NCBI GenBank assembly: GCA_029339505.1
Contig: JAQISU010000026.1
Location: 3,856,001 to 3,920,000 of the forward strand
Source: Unio delphinus
Taxonomy: Eukaryota > Mollusca > Bivalvia > Unionida > Unionidae
Direction: 5' to 3'
DNA length: 64,000 nucleotides
The notes below the pieces were generated by a model. It was not told the DNA's origin, did not search any database, and saw nothing but the letters and a program-made list of their open reading frames with translations. Below, piece after piece: positions 54,240-63,935 of the stretch (positions are counted from its first letter, which is position 1; each line of letters starts with the position of its first letter). The position numbers were made by a program, and so were the translations under genes.

Positions 54240-54668
54240 GGTGGTAATTGTGTATCTTCAGGAACTATATTCAAATTTCACATACAACTCCTCGTTAATG
54301 AGCAGTGAAATATAATCCGTATATTGCAGGTCTCCCCGTAGATCTTACCACACTTGAAATTTTAAGTGTAGTTATGCTCCAAATAGGATCAGTCGCTCTT
54401 TTTTTACCATCTTCAAGTTCACCGGGTTTATATAAATATCTAACAGTCACATTACCTAATACTGGTTGTTTTGAAAACTCATGTCGTTGTACAGGTATAT
54501 GGTTTTGGTGATTGCTTTTGTTGGTTTCATAGAAATTGCACGCGTAACCTCATTATTTAATACAGCTATCACACTTGTAGTCTAGCGACCCATTCACGAG
54601 ATCTCATATCTTTCTTACTTTGTTCATGGATATTTTCCTTTGCATATTGATAGCCAAATAACCGCTAA
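54240..54668 (-). pseudogene. Element 2 integrase, C-terminal remnant (inverted)
   Basis: The minus strand encodes pieces matching the C-terminal half of the integrase ('RLFGYQYAKE', 'TKAITKTIYLYNDMS'-like region, and the segment opposite 54370-54440). Homology begins abruptly at 54668 (cf. LAERLFGYQ in element 1), so the catalytic core is missing beyond that breakpoint. Confidence 0.75.
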
Positions 54669-55113
54669 GAAACTATCTCTTCAGGCTTTGGCATCAGATT
54701 GTATCTGATACGATGCAGTGAGACGCAAGCTTCGTTCAGCTTAGCTAGTCTTGAGCACATCTTCGTAGGAGGATGAGTCAAACAAAGGATGGCCAGACTG
54801 GAGATTACCCCTGCTTTATATGGTTGAACGACGCGATAGAAAACACCCCTCTACAGTTTAGGGTTGGAAACGTTTGGATAGTTTGATGTGAGGGATAGAA
54901 AGAAGTCAAAGAGTATCTATATTAATAAAAATGTAAAACAAACGACAGACGCATTGGTTTCAAAACACAACATTTTTATTCAAATAACAAACAACTCACA
55001 AAACACAATTTTTATCAACTAACAAACATTTTTTAATTCACAAATATTTTTTTTCAAATAACAAACATTTTTTTCAAATAACAAACATTTTTTTCTTCAA
55101 TAACACCAATACA
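54669..55113. other. Junction between elements 2 and 3
   Basis: 54669-54950 has no recognised feature. 54960-55100 is A/T-rich, with four copies of a CAAATAACAAACATTTTTT-like unit and minus-strand AATAAA near 54978. It probably forms the 3' end of the element 3 protease transcript. Confidence 0.5.
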
Positions 55114-55652
55114 TTATCTTTGACATGGTTGACAAGGTTGTGAATTAAATTGAGATTTCCACTGTTGGAAGTCATTGGACCATTGATGTACACTACGTTT
55201 CCTAGCTAAAGACAACAGATATCCATAATGGTCACAAAACCATCGATCTACTTTGTCATCGTTTCGAGACGAATGACGATCAAAATAAGTCACTAAATGT
55301 TCTAAAGAAAAATATCCAAGACACAATATTATCCACACACCATAGAATCTGTGCCTTGTAATTTCACATTATTGAATCGTGTCGTCTGAGCATTTTTTCT
55401 CATAAAGTCAATGATATCATCTTCCAAAGGGGGTAATCCATACGAATCAAAACACTCCACACAACCCTCTTGAGGAACGTAGACAGCTACCCAGTGAGTT
55501 CCTGGAAGATGATTGTCATCTGTGTTGATGACATAAGCTTGATTCTCTTGAGGTTTGCAATGAGGTAGTTCATCTTTAGCACACACGACAGGATTCCAAG
55601 AAGTAGTGTACGAACTACGGTTCAAAAGATAATAAAGTTCCCAGGTATCCAT
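55114..55652 (-). pseudogene. Element 3 adenain-like protease, broken at the active site
   Basis: From Met 55652: 'YYLLNRSSYTTSWNPVVCAK', catalytic His in GTHWVAVYV, acidic residue in CVECFDSYG, then DSMVCG where the nucleophile Cys is followed at once by TAA. The rest ('CLGYFSLEHLVTYFDRH' to 55114) lies in a shifted frame. The stop right after Cys-Gly removes the protein's C-terminal helices. Confidence 0.85.
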
Positions 55653-55683
55653 TTATTTTTTTGTAGCCATTTTTTTCCTTTCT

Positions 55684-56187
55684 TCACGTTTGATGATAAG
55701 TCATCAATTCAATACAGACTTTTTGCTTGAAAAGGTCTGTCAAGTAACTGTTTGTTTGCTTCGTCTCCTTACTCTTGGCCAAGAGAGCTTCAATGCGATC
55801 AATTTCTCGAGCAAACAATGGAGGAGAAGAATGATCACACAAGTCTTTATACCACTGAAGTAATACGGTTTCTTCTGAGATGAGACTCCATGCTTCCTTC
55901 AGATAATCGTCCAGTTTTTCTTCTTGACTCATCATCATACATTTATCGTGTTGAATTTGACTGGGATGATCGATTTGACATCCATAAAAATCTTTTTTGA
56001 TCATGTCCCTCATTCTATTCTACAAGTGTTTGGCAAAACAGGTGACTAAATGTTGTTCCTGTTCTGGCCATCTGGACTGCATAATCGGTACTTCTTCTTT
56101 TTGGTGTTGGGGGTCTGCTTTCTCTGTAACCTCCCATTCCATTTCCATTGATTCTCCACTATTCAAAGAGGGACAAGAGTTTTCCAT
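55684..56187 (-). pseudogene. Element 3 unknown gene with one internal stop
   Basis: One frame from Met 56187 to 55684 interrupted by a TAG near 56024. The N-terminal part is acidic/Gln-rich ('MEMEWEVTEKADPQHQKEEV'), the C-terminal part helical ('EEKLDDYLKEAWSLISEE'). No family recognised; it sits between capsid and protease genes. Confidence 0.55.
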
Positions 56188-56192
56188 AGTGT

Positions 56193-57510
56193 TTAATAGT
56201 CTAGAATGACTTCTCTCAAACTGTTGATTTCTATGGTATTATCGAATTCGGCATACAGAATGACATATACCGTTTCGGTAAGAGGTCCTGCAAACTGAAG
56301 TTCCACACGCAGTTGCCCAGATTTTATAAGGTGTAAATGTCCCTCGTCGCTGCCTTGGTCTGGAGTGAAATCAAAACCCCACAAAGTGTAACCTCCTACA
56401 TAATCGTCGTCGGAAATACCGTGACTGGTGTTGGTTCCTAACTGTGATGTGCTTCGTACAACGACAAGTACGACCTCAAGAAATTCTCCTGGGCAAAGTC
56501 GGGTTCGAAGGGTCGGGTACACAAAGTTTTGCCATCGCGACTGACTTCAATTTCGGATACTCCGCAGTGCTTAAACTGGAAAGGATTTTGATCGTGGGTA
56601 CCGTTGAGGTCTGCATTGCTGACGATACCGATGAATAAACGTTTGGGCAACTGTCCTTGGAACAGATGATCTTCGATCTTAGATCGGAGTCCAGTGGCAA
56701 TGGTGAAAATTTTTACTTCCACGCGTCGTATCGGATACTTGGCTGTCGTTCTGCTCAAAGTGTGACTGATATCATTTTCCACTTAAGATAACAATTCCAC
56801 ACGACGCACGTATAACCTGGCTTCTTGGATAATGGTTTCGTATTCGTTGACATGAGCCATCAAATGGAAAGCAGTACTGCTACGATTCAGTCTCAAGCGA
56901 ATATGCACTCCGTTCAGCAAATACTTCTCTTGAAACCACATGTCCAAATGCAAACGATCGAACAGTTCTAAACTACGTCCTTGCAGAATTTTCTTTCGAC
57001 GCTCGTTAAAACCCACATTGTAAGGATCGTCATCTACGGTCAAGGCTGTGTCGTTAAACTTATTATCACCTGCTGTGTCAGGTATCCATACCACGCAAAC
57101 ATCTAAATGAGTATTCTTGGCTTCTTTTACGTACGTCAAGAGATTTTTGAGGTATGCTCGGTAAGGGTAAGTATCCATGCTACTGCTTACCAGTTTGTTA
57201 TTCATGTACAAATCCACATCGCTGAACAAGGAATGCATGAAATTGTTGACGGGAGCTACCCGGTCATCCTCTCCTGAACGGAGTTGTCCGTTTTAATCAC
57301 TTTCACTTTCAAATAGAAGTAACTGCTGTTTAGATCTATGTAATCTTCGGGTTGCCCTTTGATTTCAAACTCGATGGGAGCTGAGTCCGTCAAAGAGAAG
57401 ACGGAATGAAATTCAACCGATTGGGCTTCTTGCATGGTCATAATAGTGGGTGGCATGGCAAAGAGATCCAGTTCCGACTTGGAACAGGCACAAGATTCTT
57501 GGTGCATCAT
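56193..57510 (-). pseudogene. Element 3 major capsid protein (F54H12.2-type)
   Basis: Starts 57510. The pattern 'LDLFAMPPTIMTMQEAQSVE', 'DSAPIEFEIKGQPEDYIDL', 'HSLFSDVDLYMNNKLVS', 'YPYRAYLKNLLTY', 'AKYPIRRVEVKIFTI', 'QGQLPKRLFIGIV', and at the end 'YVILYAEFDNTIEI' is the family annotated as F54H12.2-like in many invertebrates, the Polinton double jelly-roll capsid protein. Frame breaks near 57275 and 56490 and an in-frame TAA at 56783-56785 disable it. Confidence 0.88.
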
Positions 57511-57555
57511 TTTTTCTCTCAGTCTCTATGTTTTACTTTTAATAATCAAAAATGT

Positions 57556-57981
57556 CTAAGTCTCGAGCGGTGCTGTTTTCTTCGTCTTTCTAGCTTTAGA
57601 GGTACAGAGACTTTTGGAAGGGTGCCTTCGTCGACGCTTTCTGCCTTGTCCTTGCTGTGTCCTCAGGGAAGCAGGAATGCCAGACTCGGTACCGTTCAGG
57701 GCATTTATAGGACTTTCTCGTCGACCCAAAATCTCTTTGCCCGTTTGAAGCAATACATTTCTGCCTGCTCTCAAAAAAGCTTCTTTGGAGTTTTGTTTGT
57801 CAATGAGGACATTTTGAAGAAATTCTTTGCCGTGAGTCAATGCGGCATCTTTTAAGGCGTGCAATCCTCGTGTCACCATAGGTTTCAAAACAGGGACCAC
57901 GGAACGAAAGGCTGATTTTAACATATCTCCTAAACCATGTCCTCGTTGTCGAGTGACTCCTTGGTACACAGGATACATCAT
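57556..57981 (-). CDS. Element 3 pVI/pX-like basic protein
   Basis: 141 codons, intact. 'YQGVTRQRGHGLGDMLKSAF', an amphipathic helix, and a very basic C-terminus (GQGRKRRRRHPSKS). It lies 45 bp upstream of the capsid start and 5 bp after the minor capsid stop. Same build and position logic as 30525-30953 in element 1. One of few undamaged frames in element 3, so damage elsewhere may be fairly recent or by chance spares it. Confidence 0.65.
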   Translation of the reverse strand: MMYPVYQGVTRQRGHGLGDMLKSAFRSVVPVLKPMVTRGLHALKDAALTHGKEFLQNVLIDKQNSKEAFLRAGRNVLLQTGKEILGRRESPINALNGTESGIPASLRTQQGQGRKRRRRHPSKSLCTSKARKTKKTAPLET

Positions 57982-57985
57982 TTTT

Positions 57986-58916
57986 TCAGTTGTTCGAGAA
58001 TCGTTTTTGAAAATGGAGTTTCACTGTGACTTTCCCTTTGGTAAATGGAATATTTTGTCCCAGTTCTCCTTTTATAGTAATGTTGACACTGTCGAAATAC
58101 GACTTACTGACGGGCAAATAATGAGAATGTACAAAGTCGCGGTGAACGTGATAGGTATTTCCACCTTCCTCGTCAGCGGCTGCGGCAGAATCCACTTTGA
58201 AAGGAATGACACGCAGTAACGGTACAGAGGTGTGTCCTACCACGTTGCACTCCATCACATCGGAGTACACAAACATCAAGTTGAGTCCTTGGTTCATTTC
58301 TACAGGGAATCGAAAATATTTCGCAAAATCCGAGTTAGTGGTTATGGATGGTATTTCATTTTTCTTGACGACCATCCTTGGGTCTCCACCTAAAATATCA
58401 TACAATTCAGGACAAAAGGTAATGGCCATCATTTTATCATCTGACAATTTAATCATTAGGCGACGAGCTACTTTATGGTACTCAAAGGTAACACTTTGTT
58501 TGACTTTATCCATGGCTTTTCCAAACAAAGTATTGAATCTGGTAGCAAGTGTAGTCACTAAATGTTGACCACTAAAATAATAATCAGCAGGAATGGTGAA
58601 CACATAGGTTGTCCCTTTAGTTTGTGGGCCATCTGTTTTCTTTGTGTCACTGCCAGTGATGCCTCGTTCGTCTAAGGCTTTTTGCAATTGCTCGTCATAC
58701 ACTAGTACTTTGAAAGTGTTTTGATTTTCGACGATATTTGTGATTTTTATAGGGTGTATCATTTCCACTAAATCACACTTCCCAATGAGCATCTTGATCC
58801 AAATGAATGGCTTGAGGTAATTTAGCCGTGTAACATCACACCGTGTTGTTAGGAAACACCTCCATGGAACTGTCACTGGGTAACGTTAAGTAAAATTGGT
58901 TAATAGTGTTGTTCAT
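57986..58916 (-). pseudogene. Element 3 minor capsid (penton-like) protein
   Basis: Start at 58916 ('INQFYLTLPSDSSMEVFPNN') with a TGA about 26 codons in and a frameshift near 58769. From there the frame is open to 57986: 'EMIHPIKITNIVE', 'YVFTIPADYYFSGQHLVTTL', 'FCPELYDILGG', 'FVYSDVMECNVVGHTSVPLL'. That is the usual Polinton penton protein: N-terminal stalk-like segment, then a single jelly roll. Confidence 0.8.
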
Positions 58917-59856
58917 AATTCCAATGTTATTCTGTCCGAGGAGTCACTCAAGGTTAAAGGAGTGTCTAAAAGAGGATTGTGATTGGAAGGGTGACTGTTA
59001 GGAGAATGACTAACGTTGGACGCAAGACTCCCAATATTGTTACTGTTGTTCCCGTTGTAAGAGTATTTCAGGGAAGGATTGGGAAGAAGATAACCGATGT
59101 AACTGCTGAGTAAAATGGTCCACAATTGTTTGTCTCTTTGTTGCAAACTCAAATTAGCAATGGCTGCACCGATGACACAATACACCACAAAGATTTGACA
59201 GAAAAAGACGATTTGCGTTTAAGGGACACGTTCTCCACACCACACCCAAAAACCGTTTCTTCTAATACTTCTCCGTTCATGTCTTCCAATTTATAGACTT
59301 CTTGTTTCCTTTCTTTCTTTTTCACATCTGTCGAAGGAGGAGTGGCCATCATCTTTTTAATCCAAGTTTTGAGTTCTTCTCGTTGGGGCGTGGGGGAAGG
59401 GGTCAACAAGGAAGCTGCAATCTTACTCGGAATGGGAGTAGCAGTGGGTGTTTGAAAGATATCATGGGGTTCTTCTTCCTTGGGTAATGGTGGGGTGACG
59501 TCTGTTTTGGCCGCTGTAGATTGTGAGAGCGACGGACTATTCATCAGAGTCTTCAAATCGGTCAGAGTGGGTAGAGCTGTTTGTTCCACAGCTTTTCGAT
59601 GAAAGAGTTGCAGTCGTTGCAAGAGTTGACCGTACTTTTGCGATTTTTCGGTTTCGGACAAATCGTTGTGATGCATCAAGGATTGCAATTCGTGTTGTAA
59701 TTGGGACATCTCGGTCAAATCAGGATTGGGTGATAAATGGGGGTTACGTTGTTCTTACCAACGATGGCATTCCATCCATCGTTTGTAAGGGACTAAAGTT
59801 AGTTTTCGTCCTTCCATCTGTTTCCAAAGGTTACGTCTGAGATCGTGGTACTCCAT
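58913..59856 (-). pseudogene. Element 3 coiled-coil / transmembrane protein
   Basis: Start near 59856 ('MEYHDLRRNLWKQMEGRKLT'), in-frame TAA near 59757, then 'MSQLQHELQSLMHHNDLSET' and a helical, Gln/Leu-rich section, a Pro/Thr-rich linker, and after a one-base frameshift in a T-run (about 59205) a hydrophobic helix 'FVVYCVIGAAIANLSL' and an Asn/Ser-rich tail ending 58913, overlapping the minor capsid start by 4 bp. Counterpart of the membrane protein 34393-35040 by position and build. Confidence 0.65.
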
Positions 59857-59881
59857 AGGTCCCTTTTATCTTCTGGAAGGA

Positions 59882-60343
59882 TCAACTTTGGGATATCCCT
59901 CGTGCCAGCCCTTGTACCAAACCGGGTAATATACCCATGCCAGCTTTCGCTAATCCTCCCAACACAGGAAGAAGAAAGGGAAAAAAATCCTTTTTCTTTT
60001 GACGAACGGGTATTTTCTTTTGGACCATTTGACGAAGAACGTGTCGATGTTTGGCTAAGCATTTTTTCTGGTGTGGAGACAAAGGTATCGTGCCTTTCAA
60101 GACATTCAAACAACACTCGCACACGGTATCGATGACATCTTTGGAGGCCGTTTTAATGATTTGTTTTCGCATGAGTGGAGAGGCTTTGGATAGAACGGAC
60201 AACACATCTCCGTGTTTGGCTAAACGAGGAGGTAGTCCTTTCCTTTTCTTTCCTTTGTGGAGTGAATAAGAATGTTTTCTTCGAGGTGCCATCTTTGCTT
60301 GTTCGTTCCACAATACCACTGACGTCAATGACTTGGAACACAC
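59882..60343 (-). CDS. Element 3 basic core-type protein (copy A)
   Basis: 153 codons, intact; the likely start is MAPRRKHSYS at 60289. Basic N-terminus, a helical domain with a Cys cluster ('DTVCECCLNVLKG'), a Lys-rich stretch ('VQKKIPVRQKKK'), and a hydrophobic/Gly-rich C-terminus ('FLLPVLGGLAKAGMGILPGL'). Typical of small Polinton proteins coded near the ATPase; a DNA-condensing core role is inferred from charge. Confidence 0.65.
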   Translation of the reverse strand: MCSKSLTSVVLWNEQAKMAPRRKHSYSLHKGKKRKGLPPRLAKHGDVLSVLSKASPLMRKQIIKTASKDVIDTVCECCLNVLKGTIPLSPHQKKCLAKHRHVLRQMVQKKIPVRQKKKDFFPFLLPVLGGLAKAGMGILPGLVQGLARGISQS

Positions 60344-60355
60344 ACCCTTTCATCT

Positions 60356-60637
60356 TTATTTTTGGTGTGCCATCACTTGATTTATAATTGGCATCACTTG
60401 CTCTCTTAAAAAAGGAGGCATACAAAATCCTCCGCGTTGCACCAACATCTTTTTCTTTTGACGGACGGGTATTTTCTTTTGGACCCTTTGACGAAGAACG
60501 TGTCGATGCTTGGTTTTTAAGGGTTTTGTGAGATGACGAGATCGTCTTTTTCTTTTTCCTTTTTGGACAGCAGAACACCGAGGGTTGTGGTGTGTACGTT
60601 TTTGAGGAGGCATAATTGGAGTGTTCAGCAATACCAC
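60356..60637 (-). CDS. Element 3 basic core-type protein (copy B, deleted centre)
   Basis: 93 codons. Shares 'KHRHVLRQRVQKKIPVRQKK' with copy A but has a different C-terminus ('MLVQRGGFCMPPFLREQ') and lacks the central Cys-rich helix. Either a partial tandem duplication of copy A or the original gene with an internal deletion. Confidence 0.55.
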   Translation of the reverse strand: MVLLNTPIMPPQKRTHHNPRCSAVQKGKRKRRSRHLTKPLKTKHRHVLRQRVQKKIPVRQKKKMLVQRGGFCMPPFLREQVMPIINQVMAHQK

Positions 60638-60675
60638 AGAAAATACTGATTCCCGTTGTTGTCCTCAAGTCATTT

Positions 60676-61224
60676 TTATACTGGAATGCGACGCCACTGA
60701 TTATCTTTCCGTCGTATCAACTTCATGACAGGTAACACACTTCGTGAAGGGGCTCGCAATGAACTAAATCGGGACAGTTCTTGTTTGGACAAATCCAGTA
60801 AACAGTTTAACATGCCAAATCTTTCTTGGACTTTGACTTTTCGGGCAGGTATTTTGTGAGCAACTGCTGCTGCCGCTAATGTGGACGAGGGTGTCACCGG
60901 TGGAGGAGACGTTTTGGGAGACTCAGATTTCCAATGTTTCATCAAATTAGGAAGAACGTGTGTCAAATTGGATTTGGCTGGAATCACCCGCAACGGAGAA
61001 GTTGAAGCACCTGAGGCTACTGGAAACGCAGCCACTGGTGCTGCAGGTCGTGGTTTACGAAGGTAAGGTTGTGTCCTGGCCGAGGTGCCTCTTTTGCGGG
61101 TGACAGCTTTTTTCGGTGGACTTTTCTTTTTCTGTGTTTTGGTCTTGACACCATTGTTCTTTTTCTTAGGGGTTCGTTTGGCTTTTTCTTCTTGAGGTGA
61201 ACTTTGGGAGCGTTGGGATCCCAT
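60676..61224 (-). CDS. Element 3 Lys/Pro-rich basic protein, unknown
   Basis: 182 codons, intact. Lys/Arg/Pro/Ser-rich N-terminal two thirds (KAKRTPKKKNNGVKTKTQKK) with an Ala-Pro linker, then a more structured C-terminus ('FGMLNCLLDLSKQELSRFSS'). Composition resembles viral core (pV/pVII-like) proteins, but I cannot assign a family. Confidence 0.5.
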   Translation of the reverse strand: MGSQRSQSSPQEEKAKRTPKKKNNGVKTKTQKKKSPPKKAVTRKRGTSARTQPYLRKPRPAAPVAAFPVASGASTSPLRVIPAKSNLTHVLPNLMKHWKSESPKTSPPPVTPSSTLAAAAVAHKIPARKVKVQERFGMLNCLLDLSKQELSRFSSLRAPSRSVLPVMKLIRRKDNQWRRIPV

Positions 61225-61276
61225 TTTAAAAGGGAACGAATGATGACAAATCCTAGAGAAACACTACCTTCAGGTT

Positions 61277-61547
61277 TCAATATGATTTGCTTTTGATTTG
61301 AGTGTCGATGCGAGGATCGGCCAGTTGCGTCAAGACTACTTTGTTTCTGTCAAAAAAGCGTTTGGTTTGATGTGGAATGTGAATGATACCTTGCAGTATT
61401 TGACGTGCTGTCACCGTAAACCATCGTAAGACTTCTTTGAGACTGGCTTCTAAGACGTGAGCACGTATTTGTGGATTTTTTTTCGCGACTGATACCGTAC
61501 AAGGCACGAATAAATTCGATGGGAAGATAAGACTGAAGGGACGTCAT
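61277..61547 (-). pseudogene. Element 3 small unknown gene with a frameshift
   Basis: Start 61547 ('MTSLQSYLPIEFIRALYG'), then a one-base slip near 61485 and 'AHVLEASLKEVLRWFTVTAR' and 'IPHQTKRFFDRNKVVLTQLA' to 61277. The two halves make one ~90-residue helical protein downstream of the ATPase. Confidence 0.55.
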
Positions 61548-61615
61548 GTTGACAATGTATGAGACAAAGTCAAAGTGACCGAGGTTTTAATAGATTTTTT
61601 TAGTGGTTCATATTG

Positions 61616-62342
61616 TTATGTCGACGACGAGGACGTATACACGACATGTCCTCCGTCTTGACACCAGTCGTGAAACAAATCGGTCCGAAATCGCAAATAA
61701 TCGGGAGTGGTGGGTTTTAAATCCACGAGTAAATAGGCATGTGGTGTTTGAGTGGCCGCATCGTACTCATGAGTCAGCCAATGTGTTCCTAACTGTTTGG
61801 CTAAGACTTGCACTTGCGATTTATCTCGAGGACTTTCAAACAAGACCACGTAATGAGCATTGAGACTAATGGTACGATGGGCTTTACATTGTTGAAATAA
61901 ATTTTGTGTAATGTAAATGACACTGGCATTACGTCGATGCCCTTTACGCGTAAACCACAGTTTAATTTCTTCTTCGTCTTCTCCAATATGTCGTCAAAAT
62001 GACCAAATGAGTTTGACTAGGGTCAGACACGATCCCATCGTCTTCTCTAGGAATGTCTTCCACAAACACAATGGAATCACCTTGACTTTCTTGCAAGAGG
62101 CTGTATGCCGATTGCCACTCTTTGTAACACCACACGATGCGTTGAGGTGAACAATCGATCAAATGATGTTTATGTTCGATCAAACGTTTGACAAATTCGG
62201 TTTTGCCTGAACCGCTTGGTCCAGTAATTAACATGTTAAAAGGATGACGAAGATACTAGGCTTCCCAACTAGCATGATCTAAGTGTTCGTCAATGACTTT
62301 GAATGTCGAGGAGGAAGGAGTAGAAATAGTAGAATTAGCCAT
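61616..62342 (-). pseudogene. Element 3 packaging ATPase
   Basis: From 62342: 'TFKVIDEHLDHASWEA' then TAG, 'FNMLITGPSGSGKTEFVKRL' with an intact Walker A, 'RIVWCYKEWQSAYSLL', 'QTHLVIL' (Walker B region, shifted), a second frame with 'FTRKGHRRNASVIYITQNLF', and a third with 'AHYVVLFESPRDKSQVQVLA' and 'HAYLLVDLKPTTPDYLR'. This is the FtsK/HerA packaging ATPase of the F54H12 Polinton group. The stop and two frameshifts make it inactive. Confidence 0.88.
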
Positions 62343-62435
62343 AGTAGTATAGGGTATGGCACTAATGACACTAAAAGAGACAAGACAAGAGGTTTTTTTA
62401 TACTTTTTTCAAGACACGTTTATTTCAATGCATGT

Positions 62436-62663
62436 TTAAATTGGAACAACACGAAAGACAAAAATACATAAAAGACAAATAGATAAGTACAGGAATAAAA
62501 TACACATGGAAACGATCATAGTGACATATAAACAAGTCGCTGTACAACATTGTTTGGGTAACGAAGGTGTCCTAGAGGTAGTGTGTAATGTTCTTATAGT
62601 CTCTACATGAGGTACAGTCACATAGGTGTCCTCTCGGAAGGGTCCTTGTGGGGGAATGTCCAT
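62436..62663 (-). CDS. Element 3 small membrane protein
   Basis: About 75 codons from Met 62663, ending in a single strongly hydrophobic helix ('MCILFLYLSICLLCIFVFRV'). The same helix is preserved at 39079-39138 in the detached copy, which argues it is real. An upstream in-frame TAA separates it from a Thr/Val-rich stretch, so it may be the C-terminus of a longer protein. Confidence 0.45.
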   Translation of the reverse strand: MDIPPQGPFREDTYVTVPHVETIRTLHTTSRTPSLPKQCCTATCLYVTMIVSMCILFLYLSICLLCIFVFRVVPI

Positions 62664-62775
62664 GACAGTCCTGTCTTGAACAGACTGATTGTCCTCGTTG
62701 ACAGATTCTTTTTATTCTTCTGTCACTGTCACTAACACAGGTTTAAAAGTGACTTTTGTCACTCGACGATGGATT

Positions 62776-63024
62776 TTATGAACACGACGCTTGGGCATAA
62801 TGGGATGCTTTGTTTGTCCAAGCCTCAAAACCCCAACTTTTCCAGTCACGTACATCTGTCCAATGAGGGTATAAATCATAAGCTACACACACATCTTCGT
62901 ACACCGCTTCCGTACGTAAAAGTTGACAAATCTTTTTCTCCTGTAGAGGTCGAGATGTATCCAGATGAAAGCGTAAGGCTTTTAACATAATGAGTCTCTC
63001 GTGGACATTTAAAGGAGTCAACAT
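62776..63024 (-). CDS. Element 3 unknown protein
   Basis: 82 codons, 'MLTPLNVHERLIMLKALRFH', 'EDVCVAYDLYPHWTDVRDWK'. The aromatic-rich block is shared with the 39.4-39.6 kb remnant. Downstream bases in another frame (KRRVHKIHRR..) look like its continuation, so the gene is probably frameshifted near 62790. Family not recognised. Confidence 0.45.
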   Translation of the reverse strand: MLTPLNVHERLIMLKALRFHLDTSRPLQEKKICQLLRTEAVYEDVCVAYDLYPHWTDVRDWKSWGFEAWTNKASHYAQASCS

Positions 63025-63046
63025 ACTGTCTTTTTTGTAGGTAGTG

Positions 63047-63244
63047 TTAGTAAAGTGTCCACAAGGAATCGACAGGTAAACGAAATCCCAGAAAGCAAGT
63101 CACTAAAACACAAACTACTCGTCGACCCCAATTAAAGGGACACAGTTCTTGTAATAAGTGTTCGTAATCCTTCACCGTGTGAATATTCTCATTGATATCC
63201 TTCCACGGAATCTGTTTGATCACAAGAGATAAAGGTTTTGGCAT
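63047..63244 (-). CDS. Element 3 unknown short protein
   Basis: 65 codons from Met 63244 ('MPKPLSLVIKQIPWKDINEN'), ending in a hydrophobic stretch. In the 39.6-kb remnant another frame of this DNA is the open one, so the correct phase is uncertain. Confidence 0.35.
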   Translation of the reverse strand: MPKPLSLVIKQIPWKDINENIHTVKDYEHLLQELCPFNWGRRVVCVLVTCFLGFRLPVDSLWTLY

Positions 63245-63307
63245 GGTCGTTATATTTTTTACTTTTTCATGTCGAAGACCATAAGTGTATATTCTGCACA
63301 AAATGAT

Positions 63308-63690
63308 TTAAAATCTTCTCCAAAAGCGAAAGTGATAAATATAACGTGTAATTACGTCCCACTGCCAATCAGGGTAACGGTCAAGAAGGATCAAAAAATC
63401 TTCAGATGTAAACGAACTAAATTCGAATCTGTGGAAGGTAGACTTGATCCAGAGAAATCTGACACGTTTGTTGATTTTTGTCACTTTCCTCTTGTGAATT
63501 TCACGACACAAAAGTTCTACAGTCACCCATTGAGATTTTTCTGTAGCAAGGCCCTGCCAAACGTCCTTGTAGATCTTCTATTGCAATTTGTGTGGTAATC
63601 CTTGAATATTATGTTTTAGAGAGGGTTTATATATTGTTCTAGGTTTGTCTCCAACCCAAACTGGTTTGTTAAACGACATGGTACATAAAT
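63308..63690 (-). pseudogene. Element 3 unknown gene (first-transcribed in view)
   Basis: Start near 63681 ('MSFNKPVWVGDKPRTIYKPS'), 'HNIQGLPHKLQ' then TAG, and the same frame continues with 'YKDVWQGLATEKSQWVTVEL' and 'REIHKRKVTKINKRVRFLW' to 63308. A well-conserved look but no family I can name. Its 5' part is tandemly duplicated to the right. Confidence 0.5.
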
Positions 63691-63935
63691 TGGCATGATC
63701 CAGAGCAATCCGACACGTTGGTTGATTTTTCTCACGATCCTCTTGTGAATTTCACGACAGAAAAGTTCTACAGTCACCCATTGAGATTTTTCTGTAGCAA
63801 GGCCTTGCCAAACGTCCTTGTAGATCTTCTCTTTGCAATTCGTTTGGTAATCCTTGAATATTATGTTTTAGAGAGGGATTATATCATGGTCTAGGTTGTC
63901 TCGAACCCAAACTTGTTTGTTAAACGACATGGACC
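63441..63935. repeat. Two tandem copies of a ~250-bp segment
   Basis: 63441-63690 and 63691-63935 match at about nine positions in ten (shared 'GTGAATTTCACGACA', 'GTTCTACAGTCACCCATTGA', 'CAAGGCC', 'CTTGAATATTATGTTTTAGA'). The second copy repeats the start of the adjacent gene and has its own small indels. Confidence 0.85.
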
